64,000 nucleotides of DNA, taken from the NCBI GenBank assembly GCA_018136815.1, contig CM030933.1, forward strand, positions 4,268,341-4,332,340, given 5' to 3'. The translations under genes and the position numbers were made by a program. This document shows positions 52,794-63,440 of the stretch, piece after piece. Within the stretch, counting starts at the first letter, position 1; every line of letters starts with the position of its first letter. Under the pieces are notes generated by a model that had not been told where the DNA came from, searched no databases, and saw only the letters and a list, made by a program, of their open reading frames with translations. Source of the stretch: Isochrysis galbana. Taxonomy: Eukaryota > Haptophyta > Isochrysidales > Isochrysidaceae.

Positions 52794-54764
52794 AAATGGG
52801 CCCCCCGCTGGAGTGCACTTCATGCGTTCAGCGCGGGGCTGTTTTGTTGCTGCTGCACTTCCGCTGCTGCGCTTCCCATGTCCGCATGAGTGAATGAATC
52901 AGCTTGAGGATCTTGTTTTGAATAGAACGGGTGTGTGCGCGCGGGCTTCGATGTGCGCGCGCGGGCTCCGCAGCTGTATGTGGCGTCGATGCCGCAGTTG
53001 GAGTGAAGGAGTCTGCGTGCAGTGTAGGTGCCTGCTTATTTTTTCCGATAACATGTGGGTGGTGTGTCCCACCACTTGATCAATTTTGGCTCTCAAGTTG
53101 CAATCCCACGCGAGCACGATCAACAGCCACCTTGGCAGTCTACTGGCCGCCCAGCGCGCCCCGTTCACCGTGTCTTCACCTGCACCTGCAGTTCCTGCAC
53201 TCTCACCTTCACCTGCACCTTCACTGAAGAAAAAACTTCGGACCAGCACCTTCCCAGTTGTGTGGAAAATCTTTTTATTTAGGGAGCTTATTTAGGTCCT
53301 CGTTTGCCCATTACCGATGGTGCCCTGCGCACCCCCCTAGTGAGTGACCGGGCTAAAAACACGGAACAGCCGATAGCCCGATGGCGCAGGAGCAGGAGGA
53401 AGTAGAGGAATAATAATAATCAATGTTATATCCTAGCCAACCCCACTAGCTAATTGGACATAACGTTTCAGTCCCGGAATCCCGCCATGCCTGACGGGCC
53501 AGGTGTCCGAGTGATACCGGGGGGTGGGGGCACTGCCCCCTCCCCTCGATATTTGTCCTCCCCCCAGTGCATGCACCGACCCCGCGCACCCCAGCGCGTC
53601 CTCTCCTCGAGTCCACGCTGGGGGAAAACCCCTTTCGGGTAAAAGCAACGCAGGGGGGGGGGGGCACTCGTGAGATAGGGGCCCAGAAGCGCTAATCTCC
53701 CTCGCTAGAGCAAGTGGCCACGGCGAGCCGCGGCCCTTCCCTCCTGGCTCCGGCGCCCCCGTCTTCTCTTACCCAAACAAGGCGAGAAGACACGTTTCTG
53801 CCGGAGGGGAGAGCTGCCGCTCCCCCCTCCCCTCCCTCTTCCCTTTTCCTCCTCTCTTCCCTGCGGCGGGGGCCCATGGCGCGCGCCTGCGGCCCCTCTT
53901 CAGGTCCCCAGATGGCCTGCAGGGCCTGGGAGCACAGCTCAGGGGGCAGGTGAGGCTGGGGCATGGCCCTGGCCCCTCCTGCCTCTCCCTCGCTGGCGCT
54001 CCGAGCCCCTGCGGGTCGACTGGAGCTGGCTGGGGGGTCCTGATCAGGGGGGCCCAGGGGGAGGAGGGGCTGGTCAGAGGAATGGGCAGGCCACGACGGG
54101 CCAGGGCGGGCGAGTCAGGCGGGCCTGTGGGGAGAGGAAAGGGTCAGCAGGGCTGTGTGCTCCTGGCTAGCCATCAGGCGTGCCAGGAGAGTGGGTGGAT
54201 CCTCCCCCATGGCAGGGGAGGAGTGGAGAGAGAGGGGGGCTCGTGCCCCCCCATGGGCGAACTAAGTATAAACTTAGTTGAGGAAGTAGAGGAATAGAGA
54301 ATAGACCTATTGCTATCGCCTATCGGGGATCGGCCCACACCGCCTGCCACTGGAAGCCTCATACACCCAGCCCCTAGGTGGAGCACGACGGGACGAGCCG
54401 CAAGGCAAGCGGGGGGGGGCTAAGGGAAGCGGGCGTGGCTACAGTTTTGTTATGCAGGGGCACGCGCGCGGTGAGATTGTTAGGAAGTTTTTTTTTCATG
54501 TCCCCTATTCTTGCTTAGCTCCACACCCTTTGCCCTTTGATCGAGGCACCACCGCCTTCACCATCGGACTCGGTGGCGGCCTACATGCCCGCTACCACGC
54601 CGTCCTCGAACGCCCCCGCATTCGCTACGCCTATTGCACTGGGTCAGCAAGACCCCTGTGTCTACGGCGGCCTTGGAGCAGCAATACTACAACAACATTG
54701 AACACCAGCATCAGCACACAAGTAACAAGAGGCATCAAGCGCACGAGTGTTCGTCTCCATAGCT
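52794..54764. other. Spacer
   Basis: Apart from the family-A repeat (54090-54283), contains a GC-rich inverted pair around GGGGGCACTGCCCCC (53528) and no supported gene. 53700-54080 resembles neither neighbouring gene. Confidence 0.4.
54090..54283 (+). repeat. Dispersed repeat family A, copy 2
   Basis: Full-length match to 9263-9465: GCCACGACGGGCCAGGGCGG at the start, TCCCCCATGGCAGGGGAGGA, then GGGGCTCGTGCCCCCCCATG and the perfect terminal hairpin AACTAAGT-ATAA-ACTTAGTT. Confidence 0.85.
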
Positions 54765-56599
54765 CTAAATGGCGTTCCTGCCCTCCAGCGCCCTAGGCTG
54801 TGCCCCATCAGCAAGGCCAGCAGATGCCGCGGAGACTGGGCCGGCATAATCTGCGGAAGAGCCGCTGTCCAGGGCCGATGAACTGACGAAGATGACAGCA
54901 GCTAGGATGGCGAGTGCCGCCACGGCAATCGCCACAATATTGAGCAAGGATAGCCCGCCGCCCCGGTACGCCGCCGTCCTATCACTCGCCGAGGTATTCG
55001 ACCCACTCGATGCTTCCGCGGGAGTGGAAGACGCGGCTGCGGCATCCGGCGCAGGCCGCGTCACCTTGGCCAGCTGGGGAGTGGCCTCGGGTCCAAGGAG
55101 CGCCGCTAACTCGCAATTAGACAAGCCCTTTAGCGGTGCAGAAAGCTGTGGCAAGGAGAAGGAAGGCTGCGTGAGCTAACGGTTGAAGGCGCACGCGCGG
55201 GGCTGCGGACGATCAGCATGCAGCCGTCCATAGCCGTCGCGCAGGGAGCCTGTCCATGCAAGCTCCAATTGAGGCGGTCACCATCGGCTAGCCACGTCAT
55301 CCCCATGGCAGGCGTGCCTCTCCACACACACACCTGCTCTCCCACAATCTCTGCGACCTTGTCCACGAAATCGGAGGCCTCCTCGCCGTCGGCAACGTAG
55401 TCGCAAAGTGAGAGCCCGTCACCAACGTCAAAGTGAGCGCGCCGTGGCATCGCCCACGCATGAGCCGCACCCGTCGGCATGGGCGCGCGAGGGTCAGCAT
55501 CCTCCTCCTCGCCCATCTCTTCGAGGAGGAGCACGAGGCGCCGCTCGACCGTCTTGGCGAGATCCTCCCTGAGGTTCGAAAGTGCCGCCGCCACGGTATC
55601 CTTTGCGGCGGCGAATGATCGGCCGCGCACGACACCCGACAGCTGCACCAGCGCATCGTACTCATCGTCTTTGTCATCGCCAGCCTCCTCGGCATCATCA
55701 GAGGTCTTGAAGGATTCGAGGGGGCGGAAGAGCCGCACCTACCGCGAAATGTCGGCGGTAAGCGGGCACCGCTGTGAGGCGAGAGGGAGGGTCGCGGGCC
55801 AGCGGAGGCTGGGTGTGGCGGCGCACCTGGTGCAACTGCTGCGTCCCGAGCTGCGAGACGGCGGCACCCGAGGCAGGGCGGATCCCGTCGATCATGGCTT
55901 GAGTCACCTTAAGGGATGCCAAGACGGGTCCCATTTGCGTCCGAAGCTGCGATAGCTGTGAGGGCCCATTGCGATGTGGAGCCTTCAGCCGCAGCTCGGC
56001 GTCGACCACCCATGCCGACTCGAAACAGTGAAGCTGATGGCATGCCAAGCAGGATAGTGTCGGCTGACTGACGCACATAAGCAAAAGGCTTGGCCCGGTG
56101 TTGCAGCGAGAAGGAGGCGGCTGACCTGTGGTGCCGAGCTCATCGTTTTGATCTCGATAGGCTTGATGTTGGGCGCGTTGGCTAGAAGCACCCTTGCACT
56201 TGCCTTGCGCGCGTCGGTAGGTAGCAGAAGCAGCACCGCCTGCGCTTCGTCCACCCATTTGCGCTGCTTGAGTATCGCCGCGAGCAGTGGGCGCAGCTTG
56301 GTTTCAAGGCTTGCAAACTTTGCGCTGGGCGCGAAGAGATAGGCGCCAAGGACGGCAAGGCCTCCGGGGAGCATGTGTGCGAGCGCGTCAGCGTGCGTTG
56401 CCATCCACCCGGCGTCGACTCGCGCGGCAGGCCCCTCCCCCTCCTCTTCAGTGGGCGGAGTGGGGACGATGCGAAGGAGAGAGTCAGATGCTTCTCCCTG
56501 CAGTCCGAGTAGCAGCCCGCTCTCGAGGGCGCAACGGGACTGGAGAGACTCGAGCGTGGAAGAAAGGAGGCCTTCCGACACCTGTAGCGCGCGCACCAT
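54765..56599 (-). CDS. ODR-4-like ER membrane protein (four exons)
   Basis: Exons 56599-56126, 56033-55827, 55738-55181 and 55145-54765, all phase 0; donors CAG|GTCAGC, CAG|GTGCGC, ACC|GTTAGC; acceptors ATCAG, GTAG, CACAG. 539 residues. Homologue of ODR-4 (C1orf27), which helps fold and traffic multi-pass receptors from the ER. Seen: ESGLLLGLQGE, IVPTPPTEEEG, W-x(6)-ALAHMLPGGLAVLGAYLFAP (the family's most conserved stretch), a middle beta region (LHCFESAWVVDAELRL), PRRAHFDVGDGLSLCDYVAD near 55440 matching the LP-R-x-F...LCDY signature, and one C-terminal membrane helix (LLNIVAIAVAALAILAAVIF). The human protein is 454 residues; this one is longer through Ala/Ser-rich linkers. It diverges from the O-fucosyltransferase-like gene over a ~800-base shared promoter. 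Confidence 0.82.
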
Positions 56600-56847
56600 C
56601 TCGCCGAGCAGCAGGGGAGGGGGGGGGGGGAGGGGGAAGCCGGGAGGAGAGAAGGCGGGAGAGGGGACCCCTCGGTGAGAGGGTACAGAAGGGAGAAGAG
56701 ACAAAGAATGGGGGAGATGTGAGAGGGGCTCTCTCTCCCCGCTCTTCTATCTTTTCTTCTTTTGTATAGCGAGTTTTGAGGAGAGGGAGAACGTAGCTCG
56801 TAGCTCCCGTCGGTGAAGCCACAAGAAGAAGGAGAGGGGGGGAGGAA

Positions 56848-56882
<35 letters not shown>

Positions 56883-57400
56883 AGGAGTACCTTAGACCTC
56901 AGTACACGTTCACACTCTCCAATACTCTAGTAGATAGAGTACTACTCTAGAAAAACAGTGTCCAGAGTTCACGAGCGATCGATACTCCGAGAACGAAAAC
57001 AAACGAAAACACCAGAGTTTACTCAAATGATGCCCGGAGGAACACCCCACCCCCCCTCTCTCCCCCTCCATGAAGAGAGCTCTTCTCCCGCTCACACATC
57101 GGCCCACTGGGTGTGTGGGACGGCCGCCTAGGCCTTCCTCGCGCCACCTCCCTTTCCTGCTCTTCCTCCTCCCTGCTCTCCCTGCTCTGCGCTCCCTGCT
57201 CTGCGCTCCCTCCTCTGCTTCTTGCTCTGCTCCTTGCTCTCCCCGCTCTCCAGGCTCTCCACGCTCTGCACGCTCTCCGTCCTCTCCCTCTTCTCTTCTC
57301 TCACTCCCTCCCCTACCTACATCTTCCTTCCCCCCCCCCTCCTCCTCATTGTCCAAACCCTCAGCTCCCATACGCCTCCCCCTTCACACTCGGCGGCGGG
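56600..57400. promoter_or_regulatory. Shared intergenic region of two divergent genes
   Basis: Separates the ATG of the ODR-4-like gene (56599, minus) from that of the fucosyltransferase-like gene (57401, plus). Holds a 32-G run, a TACTCTAGTAGATAGAGTACTACTCTAG cluster near 56918-56950 (inverted repeats of ACTCTA) and a long CT-rich leader before 57401. Similar ACTCTA words occur upstream of the ARGLU1-like (2850-2900) and DUF1499 (43755-43800) genes, so they may be promoter elements. Confidence 0.4.
56848..56879 (+). repeat. Homopolymer of about 32 G
   Basis: Uninterrupted G run inside the divergent promoter; similar in length to the run at 7790-7822. It could form G-quadruplexes. The true length is uncertain. 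Confidence 0.8.
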
Positions 57401-59476
57401 ATGCTCACTCTCGTACCGCTGCTCGTCTGTGCGGAGGCCGAGCCGCGCTATCTCCTGTTCGATGTGGTGCCACACGAGCAGCTCAACAAGCAGCGGCGCG
57501 CCCTCATGTTCTACCTCGAGCTCGCGCTAAAGCTCGAGCGCACGCTCGTGCTGCCGCGCGCGCGGCTGCTACGTCGTGGTGCGAAGCGAGCTGACAGCTA
57601 CGAGTACGCGCGGTGGAGCCGCCTCTTCAACCGAACGCGCCTCGGTGAGCTGCTGCCAGTGCTCGAACTTGACGAGTACCTACAACTGCAGCAGCCGCAA
57701 ATCGACTTGCTCTATATGATACCAGCAAAGGGTTGCGATCAAACCAGCCGCACACACGTGCACTTCAACGGGGTCGATGCGGTGGGGGTCTCCGAGCTGC
57801 GTTGCGACGCTAGTGCGCAGTACCGGGTCAGCGAGCTGCAAGGACTGTCGCATCGCGCAATCGGCTTCTTGGGGAGCACCGACCAGCTCCAACGCACGAG
57901 GGCATTGGTGCTCAGGCCAAATGTACGCTTCATCGATCACACGTACGATGCCGCTAAGCAGTTTGTTGAGCGCAATTTTGAGGGCGAGCCCTTCATTGCA
58001 GTACACTGGCGACGCACTGATTTCCTCCTCGTGCGGCGTTCGCAGCCAGGCGTGCTGCAGTCAGCATCCGCGCTCATCGCACATGTACGGCGCGTGCAGT
58101 CAGCGACGGGTATTCAGCACGTGTACATAGCGACAGACAGCGATGATGCGGCCGAGCTTGCGGTGGTGCAAGCTGCGCTCCAGCCAAAACGGTACCGACC
58201 CTCCAATACGGCCGATCTGATTGCGTTGGCGGAGCTAGCCAACACTGAGATTGCAATTTGCGCTATGGCGCACCACTTTTTGGGCACGAAAACCTCGTCA
58301 TACAGCCTCACAATCACCGAGGAGCGCATCGCCATCTTTGGCCATAAGGCCAGCACGAGTGAGGAGATGGATGACGTGCCACCCGCCGCGCGCAGCCTGG
58401 GGTCAGCTGATAACGTGCCCCCTCCACCTGCCGCCTCACCCGCAGTTGCTCTTGCGCGCAGTGGGAGATTTTTGTTGTTCGATGTTGCGCCCCATGAGCA
58501 GCTCAACAAGCAGAGGCGCGCGCTCATGTTTTATATCGACCTGGCTCTGAAGCTCGAGTGCACCCTCGTGCTACCGCGCGCGAGGCTACTACATCGCGCT
58601 GTGCGCGGCGGCGTCGGCGTGAAGCTTGAGGGCGCCGAGTACGTGCGTTGGGGGCAGCTCTTCGACATCTCCGCTCTACGGCGATTGCTGCCGGTGGTGG
58701 AGCTAGAGGACTTTCTGGCGTCACGGCAGCCGATTGATTACCTGGCGGACTCTTCACTAGGCGGATGCAGCGCTAGTGGGGAGGTTATCGTGAATTTCAA
58801 CGGGTTCTCGGGCGTCAAGGTTCTGCGGAAAATCTGTGATGCAAGGCTTCAGCATGACTTGGGGAAACTTCGTGCAATGATGAGCAGGGTTATTGCTTTC
58901 TCAGGGGTGGTGGACCAGCTGCAGCAGACACAGGCTCTCATCCTTCGACCGAATGTGCGTTTTGTCGCTGACGCATACGCCGCTGCCTCTAATTATGTCG
59001 AGCACGCGTTTGGGTCCGAGCCCTTCATCGCTGTTCATTGGCGGCGCACCGACTTCTTGCTCGTGCGACGGACACAACCAGGCGTGCTCCAGTCCGTGGC
59101 CGATGTGACCATGCATGTGCGCCGCGTGCAGGAGCGATTGGGAATCTCGCTCGTTTTCCTCGCCACTGACAGTGACGACGCGGAAGAAGTCCAGCAGCTG
59201 CAGCGTGCCATTGGTTTCATGGGATTTGCTGCAGGGCGTGCCGACGTCTCTTTGTATGAGCTCGCCATCCGGGCCAACATCGAGATTGCCATTTGCGCGA
59301 TGGCAGCGCACTTTTTGGGCACCCGTACGTCATCCTATACTCTCGCCATTCTTGAGGAGCGCGCAGCCATTTTTGGCCATGCAAGCAGCTCTTCCGAAGA
59401 AATGGCGCTGATCCAGCCACGCAATGGGGGTGAGCGCTTCCATGGGGCGCAGCTGCACGGAAAAGGCGCGTTGTGA
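57401..59476 (+). CDS. Tandem-duplicated O-fucosyltransferase-like (POFUT2/GT68-type) protein
   Basis: Intronless, 691 residues; ATG 57401 begins a signal peptide (MLTLVPLLVCAEA). Two homologous domains of ~340 residues follow. Domain 1 has YLLFDVVPHEQLNKQRRALM, TLVLPRARLLRR, W-x-x-LF, LVLRPNVRFIDHTYDAA, FIAVHWRRTDFLLVRRSQPG and FLGTKTSSYSLTITEERIAI. Domain 2 has FLLFDVAPHEQLNKQRRALM, TLVLPRARLLHR, LILRPNVRFVADAYAAA, FIAVHWRRTDFLLVRRTQPG and FLGTRTSSYTLAILEERAAI. The LL-x-DV-P-x-E-x-x-N-x-x-R start, H-x-RR-x-DF centre and SS-x-(S/T)-x-x-I-x-EER end are those of protein O-fucosyltransferase 2 (GT68), which uses GDP-fucose in the ER. Both halves keep the HWRRTDF arginines, so both may be active. 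The acceptor is unknown; typical thrombospondin repeats are not in the window. Confidence 0.75.
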   Translation: MLTLVPLLVCAEAEPRYLLFDVVPHEQLNKQRRALMFYLELALKLERTLVLPRARLLRRGAKRADSYEYARWSRLFNRTRLGELLPVLELDEYLQLQQPQIDLLYMIPAKGCDQTSRTHVHFNGVDAVGVSELRCDASAQYRVSELQGLSHRAIGFLGSTDQLQRTRALVLRPNVRFIDHTYDAAKQFVERNFEGEPFIAVHWRRTDFLLVRRSQPGVLQSASALIAHVRRVQSATGIQHVYIATDSDDAAELAVVQAALQPKRYRPSNTADLIALAELANTEIAICAMAHHFLGTKTSSYSLTITEERIAIFGHKASTSEEMDDVPPAARSLGSADNVPPPPAASPAVALARSGRFLLFDVAPHEQLNKQRRALMFYIDLALKLECTLVLPRARLLHRAVRGGVGVKLEGAEYVRWGQLFDISALRRLLPVVELEDFLASRQPIDYLADSSLGGCSASGEVIVNFNGFSGVKVLRKICDARLQHDLGKLRAMMSRVIAFSGVVDQLQQTQALILRPNVRFVADAYAAASNYVEHAFGSEPFIAVHWRRTDFLLVRRTQPGVLQSVADVTMHVRRVQERLGISLVFLATDSDDAEEVQQLQRAIGFMGFAAGRADVSLYELAIRANIEIAICAMAAHFLGTRTSSYTLAILEERAAIFGHASSSSEEMALIQPRNGGERFHGAQLHGKGAL

Positions 59477-59724
59477 CGAAAGCCTCATGTGCAAGCTGGT
59501 GTCGACCGCGAAATGCTTATTCTCAATTCCAAAGCAAAGCTGCTTTGCCACATTGCGACTTTCGAATAGGCGCTAGCGCTAAAGGAAAACACGCTCGAGG
59601 TTGCGCTTGCTCTGCGGAAAATGTGTGTGATGGTGTGTAAGTGCCTGAGGTTGCTGCAGACTGCGGGCTGTTGGTTATTTCGAAGAAAGCCGTTGGATGC
59701 AACCGACATTGCATCGTTCATCCT

Positions 59725-59855
59725 CAACTAAGTTTATAGTTGGTCGCGATGGTTTGCGCCGGCGCGCCTCTTCTCTCCTTTGGGCCCCCCGCAGAGGGCG
59801 GCCCCCCGGTCTCCATGGACCTACCGCAGTCGAAGCGACCGCTTCCGCCATCGGA
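59725..59855 (+). repeat. Dispersed repeat family B, copy 2
   Basis: Begins AACTAAGTTTATAGTTGGTC, then GCGATGG, GGGCGGCCCCCCGGTCTCCA and GTCGAAGCGACCGC. Matches 19322-19440. Confidence 0.75.
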
Positions 59856-60093
59856 GGCCGGGCGCGAGTGCGCGACTCCGGTCGCACGCCCTGCGGCCCG
59901 TGGCCTCGGCCACACCCAACAAGGCAGATATGCTAGCCCCCCCCATGGGGGTATGCAGTCTGCAGACTCCAGCAGCTACTAGCACCAAGCTTGCACGTTT
60001 GCACCTTCCATGGGCATGCCTTATGGCAGATGCCCCTCTCACCCTGGCGACTGGCGTCGCGCTAGCCCCCGGCACGGGCCCTCATCAACTAAA

Positions 60094-60235
60094 AAAATCT
60101 GAAGATTCTGGGCTGCACACCTGCTAGTTCCAGGTCCTCCCGTCTCTACACTGACACCGCCCTTGTCTTCCCTCCCTCCACCTCTTCCCCTGCCCCCTTC
60201 GTTCCTTCTTCTTCGGTTTCCGGGGTCCGGCCCTG
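60094..60235 (-). repeat. Retroposed element family C, copy 2
   Basis: Matches 24561-24707: AAAAAAATCTGAAGATTCTG, GGCTGCACACCTGC, CACCGCCCTTGT, CCCTCCCTCCACCTCTTCCC and GGGGTCCGGCCCTGA. No clear target duplication was seen around this copy. Confidence 0.75.
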
Positions 60236-60664
60236 ATACACCACCAAGGACCTGGTTCGGAGCGTGGGGTCGGGGCAGGACAAATGACGGACGACCAAAC
60301 CCCGGATCCGGCGCATTTTGCGCATGATGCTCGTTATTTGTGCCGGCCTTGCTTGCCTAAATAGCTTAGCCGCACGTGCACGTGGTCTGTACTGGCCGTT
60401 GCGCTGCAGGTGGCTAGCAGGGCAACGACCAACGCGAATCGAGCGCGCCACGGGCTGCCAACCCCCTCCCTCTGATTGGTATCAAGGGCCCATGCGTCAA
60501 TCTGCCGGCCAAACGCTTTGTACTGCGGCGGAAGATCAAAAAGCAGCTGTAAACTTCATCATCATAATTCAAGAGTGCATGTCCATACAAAGACACATGT
60601 GTCTTCATCTTATTGTGAACTCAACATGAGTGATGGGTGTAGGTAACCGCACTTCGAGGTGCTC

Positions 60665-62168
60665 CTATCTCGTCATGTCGGGTGCCATGTCGTCGTCGAC
60701 CACAAACATTGTGCGCTGCAATGATTGGAGTCTAAGGTAGTCCGACTGCAGCACGTCGGCATCACCGTGCAGAAGGTGGACGAAACCGGCGCACGAGGCC
60801 AAATCCACAGTGCGCGCCACGTGTGCGCCCAATTGTTGCTCGTGTAGCGTATGGTACACGCACGACTCGAGCGCGTCCACCTCGTCGATCCCATCCACGG
60901 CGAGCAGGCGACCTGTCGCGCTGGAAACGAGCTTCACGAGGCGGGCATGGCAGCGCAGCTCCTCTGGCGCGTCGGGAAGACTGCCAAAGTAGTCGTCTGC
61001 GGCGCCAGCCTCGTCAAGGTAGGCCGAGACTACCGCATCATAGGCGTTGTACCCGACAGCTATGTCTACAAGCAGTTTGAAGTCGACCCCGTTCCAGCGG
61101 CCCGCGTTGACCTCGACAAGCCTGGGGCCGTCAGCAGTGGCCTTAAGCTCGATGTGGCATGGACCCCAACGCCAGGCAAGCGCGTCGAGCGCCGCCTTGG
61201 CATATGCAATGAGTGACCGCTCCAACGGTCCTGAGACGGGCCGGAGCTCATCGAAAAAGTTTACAAATGGGGCTCCGTTCGCTGGGCCCTTGGAATACCT
61301 CCATAAGGCGACGACTTTGTGCTCGCCGTTGCGGCTGACCGTGTCCACAGCCCACTCGTCGCCCTGCAGCAGTTCCTGCATAACCACACCCGGCCCACCA
61401 TCGCGACGGCGGTCGGCACCAACACCGACTGATTCGATCGACACTGCTGTGCTTGCAATCAGATCGTGCATCGCCTTTGCCTCCGCCATTGAGGTCGCCA
61501 GCCCAACTAACACGCCCTCTTGTCCCCGCCTCGGCTTCAGCACAGCTCGAAGGCCGCCGTCCGGGTAAATGAGCGTATTCAGGAATTTCTCCGCCTCGCA
61601 CCTACAAGCACACCAAGGTGGCGTCAGTCAGCCACAGGATGCAGGAATACAGCTCGGGCGGCGGTAACGAAGGCGCGTACGCGCACCAATCCTGGCTGTC
61701 CGACTGCGCAACAACCTTCATACCCACCTCGCGGCACGCCTCGTTCATCCAGTACTTGTCGCGACGCGCCGGGTTGATCTGGTTTGAGCGTGCGGGCAGC
61801 AACGCATGCTGCAGCCGCTCAGCGGTCGCCAGCCCTCCATCAGATCCGCATAGAACACCCGCGAGCTGTGCGTTGGGAATGGCGTGCGCCGCCCACTCGC
61901 GCTCCTGCCCGACCGGCGGTGCCTGCATCTCGCGCACGCGGCGCACGGCCTCTGCGTCCGCAGCGCAGCGGTCACAGAGAGCATTGGCCGTCGGCTCACT
62001 CCACAGAGCCATGCAGTCCACGCCGCGCTGCCGGGCGGCGGCGAGGACAGCGGCGGTCTCGGCGCCTTCATCGTGTGCGCCCGCATCAACGTACACAAGG
62101 ACACGCCGTGCCGGCGCCGCTGGAGCCTGCGCCGCGAAGACGAGAAGAAGAAGGGGGATCGGCAGCAT
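60665..62168 (-). CDS. ATP-grasp domain protein with signal peptide (two exons)
   Basis: Exon 1 62168-61687, exon 2 61601-60665 (GATTG|GTGCGC / GTAG|GTGCGA), 472 residues. The signal peptide is MLPIPLLLLVFAAQAPAAPA. An N-terminal pre-ATP-grasp region follows (RVLVYVDAGAHDEGAETAAV; CGSDGGLATAERLQHALL; RRDKYWMNEACREVGMKVVA). The ATP-grasp fold then reads AVLKPRRGQEGVLVGLATS (the Lys of strand beta-1 and a glycine-rich loop), VMQELLQGDEWAVDTVSRNG, PCHIELKATADGPRLVEVNA and GRWNGVD. The E-x-x-x...VEVNAGRW metal-binding end is well kept. ATP-grasp enzymes join a carboxylate to an amine or thiol using ATP; many of this type make small peptides. Residence in the secretory pathway is unusual for an ATP-dependent ligase; alternatively the leader is the first part of a plastid signal. 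The substrate is unknown. Confidence 0.75.
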
Positions 62169-63440
62169 TACAGCGGCAGCGACGCCGCGCCGCCGATCAA
62201 AACTGAACCGACCAATCTGCCAAATATTCGCTAATTTAGGCATGTTCTCGAATATCCGCACCCGCGGGCGCCTCTCAAGCCATCTGGTATAATACATCAG
62301 GTCTTGGTCTGCCACCGGTGATGGGTAGTAGAGAAATGTAATTGTAATGCATAACGTATTTAAAGACGACGCTTTTACGACGCCTTATAGCAAGGAAGAA
62401 TGCTCGGCATATGTTGAGCACTTACCCGAAGCTTTCATGCTCGAAGGCCGCACAACACAGAAACAAGAGTTAAGAGTTCCTTGATTCATGGGACGAAGTG
62501 GTTAGCCACGCGATGCGCGCACTTGGGCAATCGAGAGAACGCCCGCCCCCGGATGTCAAAGGGGAAAAGGTACAAGACGGCGACACCCCGTCCCAAGAGT
62601 CGGGAGGTGCGCCACAGAGCACAGAGCAAGGAAATCAGGGTCTCGGAAGACGAAAGATACATAAGCAAGTTCAACCATATCTGGCTACTGGCTACAAACC
62701 GATACCGATTGCCTACCGGCGGACGTTAGCGTTGAAGCCGGGGGCGTGACCGATTTCGACGCGGTGCGCGCGGGCAGCTGCCTCCACTCCGCAAACAAAG
62801 GAAAGAGTGCGGCGCTTCGATTGGACGCGCGTCATCATCATCATTGATCATTGCCCTGTGTAGTGCCTTCTCTCATCGATAATTCTGCGGAAGGACGTGG
62901 TCACAAGCAAGGCGTCACTCCCGAGAGCTTGGGAGCATACACGCACAGAGTACCGACCACCCTAACGTATTACGTTAGTGTGCAACGATTCCCATAGGCG
63001 CGCCCACGGGGCCGCGTATCGCGGGGGAAGGCATGTGTGGGTGTGGCGGGTTGTGCCATATAGGTTGTGAGAGCGCGCCTTCCCGCGTCCCGCGTAAGTA
63101 ATAAGTAAGGAAAGAGGGCTGTATATCGAGGTTTCTGAAGTTCATGAGAGCCTCTTTTCAGACGGCTGGTAGTGGCTCAGGTCACCTCTAATACTACCCG
63201 TCAATGTCTTCGTCGGGACCGTGGAGAGGATAGTGCCCCTTCCCAGTCTGGTTCGGCAGCAGATTCAGGCATCGAGTCCGTGTTTCCATGTTGCTTTTCT
63301 CGCGTTCAAGTAGTTTAGGATCCACTTGGCCTGAAGGGACTTTACGTGGGTTGACCAGTGCAAGAGTCCTAGCCCCATTGTCCTAGTAGCGCTCTTTTCG
63401 TGCGATATGGCATATGGCGTCATGTGGGTATTTTATCCAT
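62169..63440. other. Spacer
   Basis: No gene or repeat recognised. CATCATCATCATTGATCATT at ~62833 is a short CAT run. Confidence 0.35.

Larger units (their letters stand above)
59477..60664. other. Spacer with two dispersed repeats
   Basis: Contains family B copy 2 and family C copy 2, listed separately. No gene is recognised in the rest. Confidence 0.5.
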
